From: Acidisoma sp. PAMC 29798
GTDB lineage: Bacteria; Pseudomonadota; Alphaproteobacteria; Acetobacterales; Acetobacteraceae
Assembly (NCBI RefSeq): GCF_030252425.1
Contig: NZ_CP126996.1
Span: 62,001-126,000, forward strand
Direction: 5' to 3'
Length of the DNA: 64,000 nucleotides
Within the stretch, counting starts at the first letter, position 1. Each line of letters begins with the position of its first letter. Made by a program: the position numbers and the translations under genes. Below, one piece after another: positions 1 to 7,995 of this stretch. The notes beneath the pieces were generated by a model that made no database searches, was not told the origin of the DNA, and saw only the letters and a program-made list of their open reading frames with translations.

Positions 1-240
1 CCGATGATCTTCGTCGTTAACAATGCATCGACCAACGGCAAGCTTACCCTTCAGGCCGTCACAGCACTCAGCCAGCACGGCACCGTGGCGCCAGTAGTCA
101 TCCATACCCGGCAGGATTTTAGATCGAGCATGGTCAAGGGCAGGACCGTCGGCGAGGCTTTTCCGAAGGGCAAGTCAGCAGCTGAGATCACCGGACTATG
201 GGTTTACATCCAAGCTAGACTAAAGAAGGGAGCCGCATGA
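1..240 (+). CDS. ParA-family partition ATPase, C-terminal part (5' end outside window)
   Basis: The reading frame is open at the left edge, so the visible 78 residues are the C-terminal part of a longer protein. They resemble the end of ParA/MinD-type Walker ATPases used for plasmid partition: a hydrophobic strand (MIFVVNNAS), a predicted arginine-rich loop (IHTRQDFRSS) and the late conserved stretch GRTVGEAFPKGKSAAEI. The Walker A motif would lie upstream of the window. The stop codon overlaps the start of the next gene (ATGA), so the two are translationally coupled. ParA family proteins move plasmid copies together with a DNA-binding partner. The call depends on a short C-terminal stretch plus context. 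Confidence 0.65.
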   Translation, partial: PMIFVVNNASTNGKLTLQAVTALSQHGTVAPVVIHTRQDFRSSMVKGRTVGEAFPKGKSAAEITGLWVYIQARLKKGAA

Positions 241-629
241 TGGCCCAAAACGATGATCTTTCTCTAGGCGCTGGTTTGATCCGGAAAGGGCAGGCGAGAG
301 GGGCTAGCCCGGCGATGGCCGTTCCACAGGCGGTAGAAAAGGCCGTAGAGCCTTCACCACCCACTAGCACGCCTCAGCCAGTTGCCGCCGCAGGCCCGAT
401 CTCCGCCCATCTCCCAGCCATCGCTCAAATCGAGGACCCCGATCCGCCGTTACGGGCGTTGCCCCCGGATGATGTACCGAAACGGTTTACAAGCTTCCGG
501 CTGCCGGTAACACTGGATGAGGATCTCCGGGCCATGATGTATGAGACCAGGCGCTCGAAGCAGGATCTGTTGATAGACTTTGTCACTGCAGGGGTTCAGG
601 CTTGGCGCAAGGAGCGTGCAAAGCGCTGA
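237..629 (+). CDS. Probable partition partner protein with ribbon-helix-helix-like C-terminus
   Basis: This 130-residue protein starts inside the stop codon of the parA-like gene. Residues 1-80 are low-complexity and rich in Ala and Pro. Residues 83-127 look folded: a strand-like FTSFRLPVTLDEDL followed by two helices (MMYETRRSKQDLLIDFVTAG), the pattern of a ribbon-helix-helix DNA-binding domain such as ParG or CopG-type proteins. In plasmid partition operons the gene after parA usually encodes the centromere-binding protein, which fits. The exact family is not recognised. An ATG at 240 is an equally possible start. Confidence 0.55.
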   Translation: MMAQNDDLSLGAGLIRKGQARGASPAMAVPQAVEKAVEPSPPTSTPQPVAAAGPISAHLPAIAQIEDPDPPLRALPPDDVPKRFTSFRLPVTLDEDLRAMMYETRRSKQDLLIDFVTAGVQAWRKERAKR

Positions 630-708
630 AGCTTGGTCCTCCGTATGCCGTCGGGGGAGAACGCTCCATTTATTTCGCCACAACGCACCTAGGCTCAGGA
701 CTCATTGA

Positions 709-1140
709 TCAGAGCCAGAAGATGACGGCGGCGGCGATGCAGATCGCCGACATGAAGGTGTGGGCGCAGCGATCGTAGCGAGTGTGGATGCGCCGCCAAT
801 CCTTGAACCTGCCGAACATGTTCTCGATACGATGACGCTGGCGATAGAGGGTTCGGTCGTGCGGGATCTGGATTTTGCGGTTGGCTTTGGACGGGATGCA
901 CGGCGTGATGCCGCGTGTTGTCAGGGCTTGGCGGAACCAGTCGGCATCGTAACCTCTATCGCCCAATAAGACTTTGGCCTTGGGGAGCGCGTCCATCATC
1001 AGCGCCGCGCCCTTGTAATCGCTCATTTGGCCTTCGCTGAGCAGCATGACCAGCGGCCGTCCTTGGCCGTCGCAGACAGCGTGAAGTTTTGAGTTCAGGC
1101 CGCCTTTGGTGCGCCCGATACGTCGGGGAACAGGCCCTTT
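709..1140 (-). CDS. IS5-family transposase, second frame (ORF B, reached by -1 frameshift)
   Basis: C-terminal half of the transposase, entered at the poly-A slippery site. After the shift the product continues GGLNSKLHAVCDGQGRP, then LGDRGYDADWFR with the second catalytic Asp, and ends with the RIENMFGRFKDWRRI region that carries the catalytic Glu. The frame is complete to its stop, so the element may still be active. The first in-frame ATG is at 1047, but that start would remove catalytic residues, so the fused frameshift product is the likely functional form. Confidence 0.8.
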   Translation of the reverse strand, partial: KGPVPRRIGRTKGGLNSKLHAVCDGQGRPLVMLLSEGQMSDYKGAALMMDALPKAKVLLGDRGYDADWFRQALTTRGITPCIPSKANRKIQIPHDRTLYRQRHRIENMFGRFKDWRRIHTRYDRCAHTFMSAICIAAAVIFWL

Positions 1141-1463
1141 TTTAAAAGACTGGCAGCCGTCCGATGCGCCTTCAGATGGGTGGCATCGATCATCAACCGA
1201 TCAGGCTTGCCCCCCTTGGCCGCCAGCGCCGCGAAGATGCGGTTGAAGACGCCGAGGCGGCTCCAGCGGATGAACCGGTTATAGATTGTCTTGTGAGGGC
1301 CGTAGTCCTTCGGAGCGTCGCGCCAGCGTAGGCCATTGCGGATCACGAAGACTATGCCGCTGATCACGCGTCGGTCATCGACCCGCGGCACGCCATGCGA
1401 TTGCGGAAAATGCGGCTCTATCCGACGCATCTGCGCCTCGGACAACCAGATCAGATCACTCAT
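1095..1463 (-). CDS. IS5-family transposase, first frame (ORF A)
   Basis: N-terminal half of the DDE transposase. From ATG at 1463 the product begins MSDLIWLSEAQM and contains the DUF4096-type N-terminal domain (ISGIVFVIRNGLRWRDAPK) and the first catalytic Asp region (DRLMIDATHLKAHRTA). Near its end the codons read TTA AAA AAG, a classic slippery A AAA AAG heptamer (plus-strand about 1138-1144). Slipping by -1 enters the second frame; without slipping translation ends shortly after at 1095. An in-frame start further upstream (1514) exists but adds residues not expected in the family. Confidence 0.85.
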   Translation of the reverse strand: MSDLIWLSEAQMRRIEPHFPQSHGVPRVDDRRVISGIVFVIRNGLRWRDAPKDYGPHKTIYNRFIRWSRLGVFNRIFAALAAKGGKPDRLMIDATHLKAHRTAASLLKKGLFPDVSGAPKAA

Positions 1464-1698
1464 GGCGGCACCTCCCGATGCAACCATTGAATCAACCGAT
1501 TGCTTCCTCTGCAAGCAATTTAATAGGTCCTGATCCTAGCGGTCGAAGGCGACAACGAGACTTGTTATTATCGGAGCTAGACCTCCTAACGACCCACACG
1601 CCTGTCCATTTGCGGCAGTCAAACTCTAAGTTTCCATCGAAATCTTGAAAAACATCAACGACTTAACGGAATTAGACGCACTATCACGACTCCGTGAC

Positions 1699-1722
1699 TC
1701 TCGATAATCCCTATTATCGAGA
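1699..1722. repeat. Perfect 10-bp inverted repeat upstream of the integrase
   Basis: TCTCGATAAT and ATTATCGAGA are separated by CCCT. The site is AT-rich inside GC-rich DNA and lies about 140 bp before the tyrosine recombinase start. It could be a recombinase core site or an operator; the sequence alone does not decide. Confidence 0.5.
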
Positions 1723-1860
1723 CGTCACATACGAAGAAAGCCAGTTGCCACAATTACCCTGTGTCTGGCAGAATCGGCTCGGGGCAGGCGGGTGCGGTGT
1801 CACGCGCCGCGGCCTGATGAAGGAGCGGGTGATGGGGTTCATGCGGAGCGACGGCGCGGC

Positions 1861-2946
1861 ATGACGGCAGCTCCCTCCGAAGGTCCCGTGTCGGCGGCCG
1901 TCAGCGGTCCGGACGCGCTCGCGACCAGCCAGGCCTCCGCGCTTGCCATTGTCGGCCGCATGGCGCCGGCCTCGCCGGCCTCGGCAGAGATGTTGGCGCT
2001 ACTGTCGGGGCCGCTCGGCCAGGCGATCGAAACCGCCGCCACCTTCGCCGATAACCATCTGGCCGCCTCGACACAGCGCGCCTATGCGCGCGATTGGCGC
2101 GCCTTCGTCGCCTGGTGCCGGACCCAGGCGGTGAACGCGGCGATCTTGCCGGTGCATCCGGTGCTGGTGGCGGCCTATCTCGCCAGCCTGGTGCCGGCGC
2201 TGGGCAAGAGCGGGTTGCGGGCGCGGCTGGCTGCGATCGCCCACCATCATCATCAGAACGGGCATCTCTGGAGCACGCGTCATCCAGCGATTAGTGCGAC
2301 CCTGCAGGGCATCCTGAAACAGCATGGCAAGCCGATCCGCCCCTCGGCCGCCCTCACCTCCACGGAAATCCGCCAGCTGCTCGGGAGCTGTGGCGAGGAT
2401 CTCGCGGGGGTCCGGGATCGCGCCCTCTTTCTGACCGGCTTTGCCGGCGCGTTGCGGCGCTCGGAACTGGTGGCGATCGACCGCGAGCACCTGACGTTTC
2501 GGGAGGTGGGGCTCAGCATCCATATCCCGCGCAGCAAGCGCGACCAGGAAGGGCAGGGGGCCGAGATCACCATTCCCTGGATGCGCGGTGAAGACACTTG
2601 CCCGGTCAAGGCCGTCGAACGCTTCCTGAAACGTGCCGGCATCACCCATGGTCCGGTGTTTCGTGGCGTCACCGCTTGGGGCACGCTGGAGAACCGCCTG
2701 ACTGCCGATGGCGTCCGCAAAATCCTGCTGCGCAGGGCGGCACTCGCCGGCCTGACCGTCGATCCCCGTGAGCGGCTGTCGCCGCATGGCCTGCGCGCCG
2801 GCTTCATCACCGAGGCCTATCTGGCGGCGGCACCGGACGAGCAGGTGATGGCCCATACCCGCCAGAAGGATCTTTCGACCCTGCGCGGCTATCGCCGTCG
2901 GGCCAAGATCACCGGCGAGAACCCCGCCCGCTTGCTGGATTTGTGA
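1861..2946 (+). CDS. Tyrosine recombinase / site-specific integrase
   Basis: A 361-residue phage-integrase-family recombinase. The N-terminal SAM-like core-binding domain covers roughly residues 55-150 (STQRAYARDWRAFVAWCR). The catalytic domain follows, with Arg in GALRRSE (about 199), HGLR (about 312-315), the second His in MAHTRQ (about 331) and the Tyr nucleophile in RGYRRR (about 344), so the active site looks complete. ATG at 1861 is preferred to an upstream in-frame start at 1792 because the extra residues are Arg-rich and unlike the family. It is followed after 7 bp by the next gene, forming an operon with the 200-residue protein and the ScpA-like protein. A decayed relative with the same C-terminal style lies at 35319-36151. 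Confidence 0.9.
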   Translation: MTAAPSEGPVSAAVSGPDALATSQASALAIVGRMAPASPASAEMLALLSGPLGQAIETAATFADNHLAASTQRAYARDWRAFVAWCRTQAVNAAILPVHPVLVAAYLASLVPALGKSGLRARLAAIAHHHHQNGHLWSTRHPAISATLQGILKQHGKPIRPSAALTSTEIRQLLGSCGEDLAGVRDRALFLTGFAGALRRSELVAIDREHLTFREVGLSIHIPRSKRDQEGQGAEITIPWMRGEDTCPVKAVERFLKRAGITHGPVFRGVTAWGTLENRLTADGVRKILLRRAALAGLTVDPRERLSPHGLRAGFITEAYLAAAPDEQVMAHTRQKDLSTLRGYRRRAKITGENPARLLDL

Positions 2947-2953
2947 GGCGCGG

Positions 2954-3556
2954 GTGAGGGATGATGCGCGAGACGCGGACGCGTTGTCGCTGCCGAACAC
3001 GGATTGGCTGCGACATGTCCTGATCGTCAGCGGGCCGGCGGAGGATGTCGCAACGTTTCAAATGGCGGCGGCCGGCCTCGGCGCCATTCCCTGGCTGTCC
3101 CCGGACCTCGATCTGTTGGAGGAGGACCGGGTGATGGCGCTGCTCCATCCGCCGGATGGCTCGGCCGGGCTCACCCTTGCCGGCGCGCGGGCACTCGCGC
3201 GGCAACTCCGCAGCGCCATCGAGACCAACCAGCAGCGGGTCACTGCCGCGATCGGCCGCGTCCGAACCTGCCCCTTGGATCTGCATGCGCTGCTGCCGGT
3301 GCCGGATTGTGTCCTCGCTCTTGGGCCGGATGACCCGGCCAGCCTCGCCTGGCTGCGGACGCATTGGGGCGTGGTGCAGGCGCTTCGCCATGTCCGCCTG
3401 AAGACGGGGCGGGAGGACCGGCGGCTGCGCCGCTCGGCCCGGTTCGAAGTCGCGTTCTGGGCGGCGGATTGGACGCCCTGGGCGGCGATACAGGCCATGC
3501 GTCAGCGCTGGTCCACCTTGGTCTTCGACGTCCGGCCGGATTACGGCGGTGAGTGA
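2954..3556 (+). CDS. Uncharacterised protein between integrase and ScpA (faint DUF1281/Api92-like signature)
   Basis: A 200-residue protein with a GTG start, 7 bp after the integrase stop and overlapping the scpA-like gene by 8 bp, so it is part of a tight three-gene operon. I do not recognise a characterised family. The last 70 residues have the order HWG (about 136-138), then FWAADWTPWAAI and STLVFDVRPDY. This resembles the HWGT / AWSPP / FP-L-F-Y pattern of the DUF1281/Api92-like ferredoxin-fold proteins carried by plasmids and phages. No signal peptide or membrane segment is seen. It does not look like ScpB. Confidence 0.6.
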   Translation: MRDDARDADALSLPNTDWLRHVLIVSGPAEDVATFQMAAAGLGAIPWLSPDLDLLEEDRVMALLHPPDGSAGLTLAGARALARQLRSAIETNQQRVTAAIGRVRTCPLDLHALLPVPDCVLALGPDDPASLAWLRTHWGVVQALRHVRLKTGREDRRLRRSARFEVAFWAADWTPWAAIQAMRQRWSTLVFDVRPDYGGE

Positions 3557-4406
3557 CGGGCTAACGGACGGGGAGGAGCGGGAGGACGACAGGGAAGAGG
3601 GATCGGGTGATCCCGTCTGGGATGACTGGAGCACGCCGCCCCGGGCGACCGAGATGCCGGTGCTGCATCTCGACGGTTTCGACGGGCCGATGGACCTCTT
3701 GCTGGACCTCGCCGAGCGGCAGCGGATCGATTTTGGCCGGATGTCCATCCGCGACCTGGCCGAGCAATTCGTCGCCGCCATGGAGCGGTTGGTCGGCCGC
3801 GTGTCTCTCGAACGTCGGGCGGATTGGCTCGTGCTGGCGACGCGTCTGGTGCTGCTGCGGTCGCGCCTGTTGTTCCCCACCAGTCCGGAAGCGGCGATCG
3901 CGGCGGAACAGGACGCCGGTGCCGAACTGCGTCGACTGGAGGCGATGGTCTTTGTGCGGGCAGCGGCATGTTGGCTGACGGCGCGGCCGCAACTCGGGAT
4001 CGACGTCTTCGCCCGGCCGGCCGCGACGGCGCCATCGCGGGAGGGGGGCTATGTCGCGCTCATGGAAGCCTGTTTGGTCGTGCTGCGGGGCAGGGGAGGG
4101 CGGCCGGAAGAGGCGCCCGTCTATCGGCCGGTTGTGCAAGAGTTTTGGCGCGTGACGGATGCGCTGGCGCGGATCAGAACGGTCTTGGCGGAGCAGCCGG
4201 AGGGTGGCGATCTGAGCCAGTTCCTGCCGGCGATCTCGGTTGACGTCGCAAACCGGGACCTCAGAGCGCGCGCCGCGGTCGCCAGCACGCTGCTGGCGGG
4301 GTTGGAACTCGCGCGGGAAGGGGCTGTCATGATCGAGCAGGAGGAGGACGGGCCAGTTCTTCTCAGCTTGAACAGAAGCCAAGCGAGCTTGGCCATGCAG
4401 GGTTAG
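3549..4406 (+). CDS. ScpA-like kleisin (segregation and condensation protein A family)
   Basis: A 285-residue protein starting at GTG 3549 inside the previous gene. Residues about 40-130 carry the family hallmark FDGPMDLLLDLAERQRID followed by a helical stretch with LVLLRSRLLFP, as in ScpA. ScpA normally bridges SMC heads together with ScpB. No scpB or smc gene is in this window, so this is an orphan copy. Being coupled to a recombinase suggests a role in maintenance or resolution of a mobile replicon, which is inference. The N-terminus is rich in Asp and Glu and the C-terminal winged-helix part is poorly matched, so it may have diverged from chromosomal ScpA. Confidence 0.8.
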   Translation: MSDGLTDGEEREDDREEGSGDPVWDDWSTPPRATEMPVLHLDGFDGPMDLLLDLAERQRIDFGRMSIRDLAEQFVAAMERLVGRVSLERRADWLVLATRLVLLRSRLLFPTSPEAAIAAEQDAGAELRRLEAMVFVRAAACWLTARPQLGIDVFARPAATAPSREGGYVALMEACLVVLRGRGGRPEEAPVYRPVVQEFWRVTDALARIRTVLAEQPEGGDLSQFLPAISVDVANRDLRARAAVASTLLAGLELAREGAVMIEQEEDGPVLLSLNRSQASLAMQG

Positions 4407-4542
4407 ACGTCGGTGAGTCAAGACTGCCAAACCGACGGACAACTCATGCGTAGATCCAGGAATAGCGTGCCCGCGCCTCACCCAGGGGTTCCGCCGTATT
4501 CATTCTTGATTATATTGAAGACGAGTACGCAAGGAGGATGCC

Positions 4543-4797
4543 TTGACCCGCCAGACCACGATGACGGTTCGCCTGAGTGGAGCGCTTCATGATTTCGTGC
4601 AGGCGAACGTCGGCGAAGATGGCGTCTACGAGAACGTCAGCGAGTACATCCGCGACTTGATACGGCGGGACAAGGAGCGCATGGAGCAGGACGCGTTCGA
4701 TCGTCTCAAAGCCGAGCTGACCCATGCGTTCGCGGCACCGGACACGTCGTATCGACCTCTGACCGCGGCTGAGGTCATAGCGCGCAACCGGCGCTGA
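4543..4797 (+). CDS. ParD-like antitoxin (type II toxin-antitoxin)
   Basis: An 84-residue protein with an N-terminal ribbon-helix-helix domain (TTMTVRLSGALHDFV, then YENVSEYIRDLIRRDKER), typical of ParD/CopG antitoxins, and a C-terminal toxin-binding tail. The chosen start is TTG 4543 because a strong AAGGAGG lies at 4531-4537, five bases upstream; an ATG at 4561 would cut the first strand. The toxin gene follows after 7 bp. Such antitoxins usually repress their own promoter, and AT-rich DNA just upstream (about 4498-4520) is a plausible promoter. Confidence 0.85.
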   Translation: MTRQTTMTVRLSGALHDFVQANVGEDGVYENVSEYIRDLIRRDKERMEQDAFDRLKAELTHAFAAPDTSYRPLTAAEVIARNRR

Positions 4798-4804
4798 TCC
4801 GGCC

Positions 4805-5116
4805 ATGGCGGTTCGGGTTCAAGAGGCGGCGTCCCATCGTCTCGACGAAATCTATCGCTACACGCGCGACCGCTGGGGCCATGAGCAAGCGGACCGTTAC
4901 ATCACGGGCCTCTTCGAGGCGTTCGAGGACATTGACTCCCACGCGGTGATGTCGCGGCCGGTTCCGGCGGCATTCGATGTCGATGGTTTTATGTTCCGCT
5001 ACGAGCGGCATGTTGTGTATTGGCGCCGGCTCTCGAACGGAGACATCGGTATCGTCACGATCTTACATGAGCGCATGCACCAGATCGCGAGGTTCCGTGA
5101 GGATTTCGAACTCTGA
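4805..5116 (+). CDS. ParE/RelE-superfamily toxin
   Basis: A 103-residue protein downstream of its antitoxin. It shows the ParE fold pattern: an N-terminal helix pair (ASHRLDEIYRYTRDRWGHEQADRYI), central strands (FMFRYERHVVYWRR) and a C-terminal IVTILHERMHQIARF. ParE toxins usually poison DNA gyrase whereas RelE-type relatives cut mRNA; the sequence does not prove which applies. The ORF is intact. It sits about 540 bp before cas3, with an IS6 remnant between. Confidence 0.85.
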   Translation: MAVRVQEAASHRLDEIYRYTRDRWGHEQADRYITGLFEAFEDIDSHAVMSRPVPAAFDVDGFMFRYERHVVYWRRLSNGDIGIVTILHERMHQIARFREDFEL

Positions 5117-5218
5117 GGTTGGTGGACTACTCCATTGAGCAGCGAGCGGGTTCTGTTGCAATTGTGCGCCCGGGCGCGATTGCTTAGACTGTCCAGATGT
5201 GTTCGACGGCCGGCTTTG

Positions 5219-5600
5219 ATGGCAGAGAGACGTAACCGTCCGTTCAAGGGTCGGCATCTCAAGTCCAAGGCCATCCGCAGGGCGTCGGATCGGCGCGCGG
5301 CGGTCGAGCAAACCACAATCTTCCGCAGGGTGTAGGCCTGTACGGCCCCGCTCCAACGTGGCTCCGACGCCATTGCCGCGCAAACAGGGTCCTGGTGGGT
5401 TGACGAGACTTATATCAAGATCATCAGGGGCGGCTGGACTTACCTCTACCGGGCCGTAGATAGCTTGGGCCGGACGATCCACTGTCTCCTGCCGACGTGG
5501 CGTGACGCTGACTCGGTTAAGCGTTTCCTCCTTAAGCGCTGGCGCAGGTCCACACGGGCAAGCAGCGCACGATTACGATTGACAAAACCCGGCTGACGCC
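5219..5600 (+). pseudogene. IS6-family transposase remnant
   Basis: Two recognisable pieces of an IS6-type transposase remain. The N-terminal RPFKGRHLKSKAI is at about 5235-5275. The first catalytic block SWWVDETYIKI with WTYLYRAVDSLGRTIH is at about 5390-5485. Sequence between them is deleted, and the frame shifts again near 5545, where the third frame reads GKQRTITIDK. Most of the C-terminal half is missing. No inverted repeats are visible. This fills the gap between the toxin-antitoxin pair and cas3. Confidence 0.7.
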
Positions 5601-5655
5601 GAACCTAAGCTCGGGGCACGGCTCACGATGACGGGGTACGGAGCGTTAGAGCCAT

Positions 5656-7899
5656 ATGGCATATTACGCGCATAGCAGCTCTGGTCGCCTTGAAAGTCAG
5701 TGGGAGCTCATATCGGTCCATCTGAACGAGGTGGCAGCGCTGGCAGCGGACAGCGGCGCCCGGTTCGGCGCGAGCGACCTTGCCGGCGCTGCGGGCGCGT
5801 TGCACGACCTCGGCAAATATAGCGCCGCCTTCCAGGAGCGATTGCGGAACCCCGCCGTCACCACCGATCATTCCACCGCGGGCGCCATCTGGGCACGCGC
5901 GCATTTGGGCGACAAGTGGGGCCGGCTGCTCGCCCATGTCATCGCCGGGCATCACACCGGCTTGAAGGATGGGCTGTTCGATCCCGAGGGCCGCCTGGCA
6001 AGCAAGAGCGGCCTGCTCCCCCCGGTGGAACGTGCGGCCAAGAGCGATGGCTTGGTGCTGCCCCAAGGCGCGATGACTCCGGTCGGGCGGCTGAAAGTGC
6101 TGAATGAGGAAGGTTTCCAATTCGCATTCCTGACGCGCATGATCTTCTCATGCTTGGTCGATGCCGATCGGCGCTGTGCGGCTGCCTTCGAGGCCCGGAT
6201 GGGCGGGCAGCCGACCGAGGAGACGAACCATCCCTCGATCGATGTGTTGGCATTGGCCTTATCCGCCTTCATGGCGCAACGGAAGGCGGAGCCGAGCACG
6301 CTGAATACGCTGCGCGGTGATGTATTGCGCGCGGCCATCGCCACAGCCGAGCAGGCTCAGGGCGTATTCACACTGACCGTGCCGACGGGCGGTGGCAAGA
6401 CGCTGAGTTCGCTCGCCTTCGCGCTGGCCCATGCCAGGAAACACGGCCTCGATCGCGTCATCGTGGTCATTCCCTATACCTCGATCATCGAGCAGACGGC
6501 GGCCGTCTACCGCGCGGCACTGAAAGACCATGAAGGTGCGGTTCTCGAACATCACAGCGCTTTCGAGATGGAGGAGGAGGCGACATGGTCCCGCGACAGG
6601 ATTGGGCCGGATCGGCTGCGCCTGAGCATGGAACGCTGGGACAGCCCCATCATTGTCACGACCGCCGTGCAGTTCTTCGAGAGCCTTTTCAGCGACCGCA
6701 CCAGCCGCTGCCGCAAGCTGCATAGCATCGCGCGCAGTGTGGTGGTGCTGGACGAGGCGCAGACCATGCCCCTTCCGCTGCTTCGCCCTTGCGTTGCGGC
6801 GCTGAAGGAACTGGCGCGCAACTACCGCACCTCGGTCGTCTTATGCACCGCGACGCAGCCGGCTTTGAAGGCCGGCCCGCCCGGCACGAAGACCGGCTTC
6901 GTGGGTGGTTTCACGACACTGCGGGAGATCGCGCCCGACGTACCGTCCTTGTTCGCGGCGCTGCGCCGGGTGACGGTGCGCGACATCGGTGTTCAGACGG
7001 ATGACCAGCTTGCCGCGCGTATCGCGACCAGCCCTCAGGCCCTTTGCATTGTCAATCAGCGGGCCCATGCGCGGGCGCTGTTCGGCGCCATCCGAGACCT
7101 GCCGGGTGCGCGTCACCTCTCGACCACCATGCACAGCGTTCATCGCGCCCGCGTGCTGGCGGAGATTCGGGACGATCTGAAGAACAAGCGTGCCTGTCGC
7201 GTTGTCGCGACATCGCTGGTGGAGGCGGGCGTCGATGTCGATTTTCCCCTCGTGCTGCGGGCGACGGCGGGGCTCGACCAGATCGCCCAGGCGGCGGGCC
7301 GCTGCAATCGGGAGTTCGAGCGCAGGCCGGAGGAGAGCGAGGTTCTGGTCTTTAAAGCCGCAGCCTATGACGTCATCCAGCAACTCAAGATCAATGCCGA
7401 AGTTGGGGGTGAGATCTTGACCCTGCATGCAGGCGATCCCTTCAGCCCGGACGCGATGCGGGCTTTCTTCGAGATGCTGTATTGGCGACGCGGCAAGGAG
7501 GATTTGGACAAAGGCCGTGTCTTGCAGACATGTGCGGACAAGGCTGCCGACCTCAACTTTCCTTTTCAGGAGATCGCCGCCTCCATGCGCTTCATCGATG
7601 ACGTGATGGTTCCGGTGATCGTGGCGGCGGAGGATAATGGGGAGGTGCGCCCCCTTATCGAAGCACTACGCTATACAACGCGGGTGGGCGGCATTGCGCG
7701 AAAGCTTGGGCGCTACACGGTCGGCGTGCCGCGCCCTGTGCGATCGGCGATGTATGCTGCGGGCGTGGCGGAACGTATCCGACCGGAGGAGTTTGAGGAC
7801 CAGTTCGTGATTCTGCTTAACCTGGAGCTGTATAAGGCGGATGCTGGGCTCGACTGGAACGACCTGACGTTCCGGACGGCAGAAAGTCTAATGGGATAG
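5656..7899 (+). CDS. cas3: Type I-C CRISPR-associated helicase-nuclease Cas3
   Basis: A 747-residue fused HD nuclease and superfamily 2 helicase that degrades DNA marked by Cascade. The HD domain is N-terminal (LHDLGKY at about 50, then IAGHHTGLKDG). The helicase has Walker A PTGGGKT at about 244-250, a DEAQ box (VVLDEAQTM, about 362-370), CTATQ, and motif VI QAAGRCNRE near 546. All catalytic signatures I looked for are present. It is the first gene of the cas operon; the next gene starts 96 bp later. Length and gene order match type I-C. Confidence 0.95.
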   Translation: MAYYAHSSSGRLESQWELISVHLNEVAALAADSGARFGASDLAGAAGALHDLGKYSAAFQERLRNPAVTTDHSTAGAIWARAHLGDKWGRLLAHVIAGHHTGLKDGLFDPEGRLASKSGLLPPVERAAKSDGLVLPQGAMTPVGRLKVLNEEGFQFAFLTRMIFSCLVDADRRCAAAFEARMGGQPTEETNHPSIDVLALALSAFMAQRKAEPSTLNTLRGDVLRAAIATAEQAQGVFTLTVPTGGGKTLSSLAFALAHARKHGLDRVIVVIPYTSIIEQTAAVYRAALKDHEGAVLEHHSAFEMEEEATWSRDRIGPDRLRLSMERWDSPIIVTTAVQFFESLFSDRTSRCRKLHSIARSVVVLDEAQTMPLPLLRPCVAALKELARNYRTSVVLCTATQPALKAGPPGTKTGFVGGFTTLREIAPDVPSLFAALRRVTVRDIGVQTDDQLAARIATSPQALCIVNQRAHARALFGAIRDLPGARHLSTTMHSVHRARVLAEIRDDLKNKRACRVVATSLVEAGVDVDFPLVLRATAGLDQIAQAAGRCNREFERRPEESEVLVFKAAAYDVIQQLKINAEVGGEILTLHAGDPFSPDAMRAFFEMLYWRRGKEDLDKGRVLQTCADKAADLNFPFQEIAASMRFIDDVMVPVIVAAEDNGEVRPLIEALRYTTRVGGIARKLGRYTVGVPRPVRSAMYAAGVAERIRPEEFEDQFVILLNLELYKADAGLDWNDLTFRTAESLMG

Positions 7900-7995
7900 A
7901 AGCGTTGTTTGACGTCCATCGGGCGGCAACGACGCCCGATGGCAAGCCACCCTTGTCAAGTCATAGGGTTAATGACAGTGTCGGAATTATAACAA

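Larger units (their letters stand above)
692..1536 (-). mobile_element. IS5-family insertion sequence (IS427-like), complete
   Basis: An 845-bp element with imperfect terminal inverted repeats: left end GGCTCAGGACTCATTGATC, right end (reverse complement) GGATCAGGACCTATTAAAT. Both ends are flanked by TA (690-691 and 1537-1538), the expected 2-bp target duplication for this group. It encodes two overlapping transposase frames on the minus strand joined by a predicted -1 frameshift. Confidence 0.85.

Noticed and set aside
1999-3000. 333-residue minus-strand open frame over the integrase
   Set aside because: Antisense to a clearly recognised recombinase and without family features.
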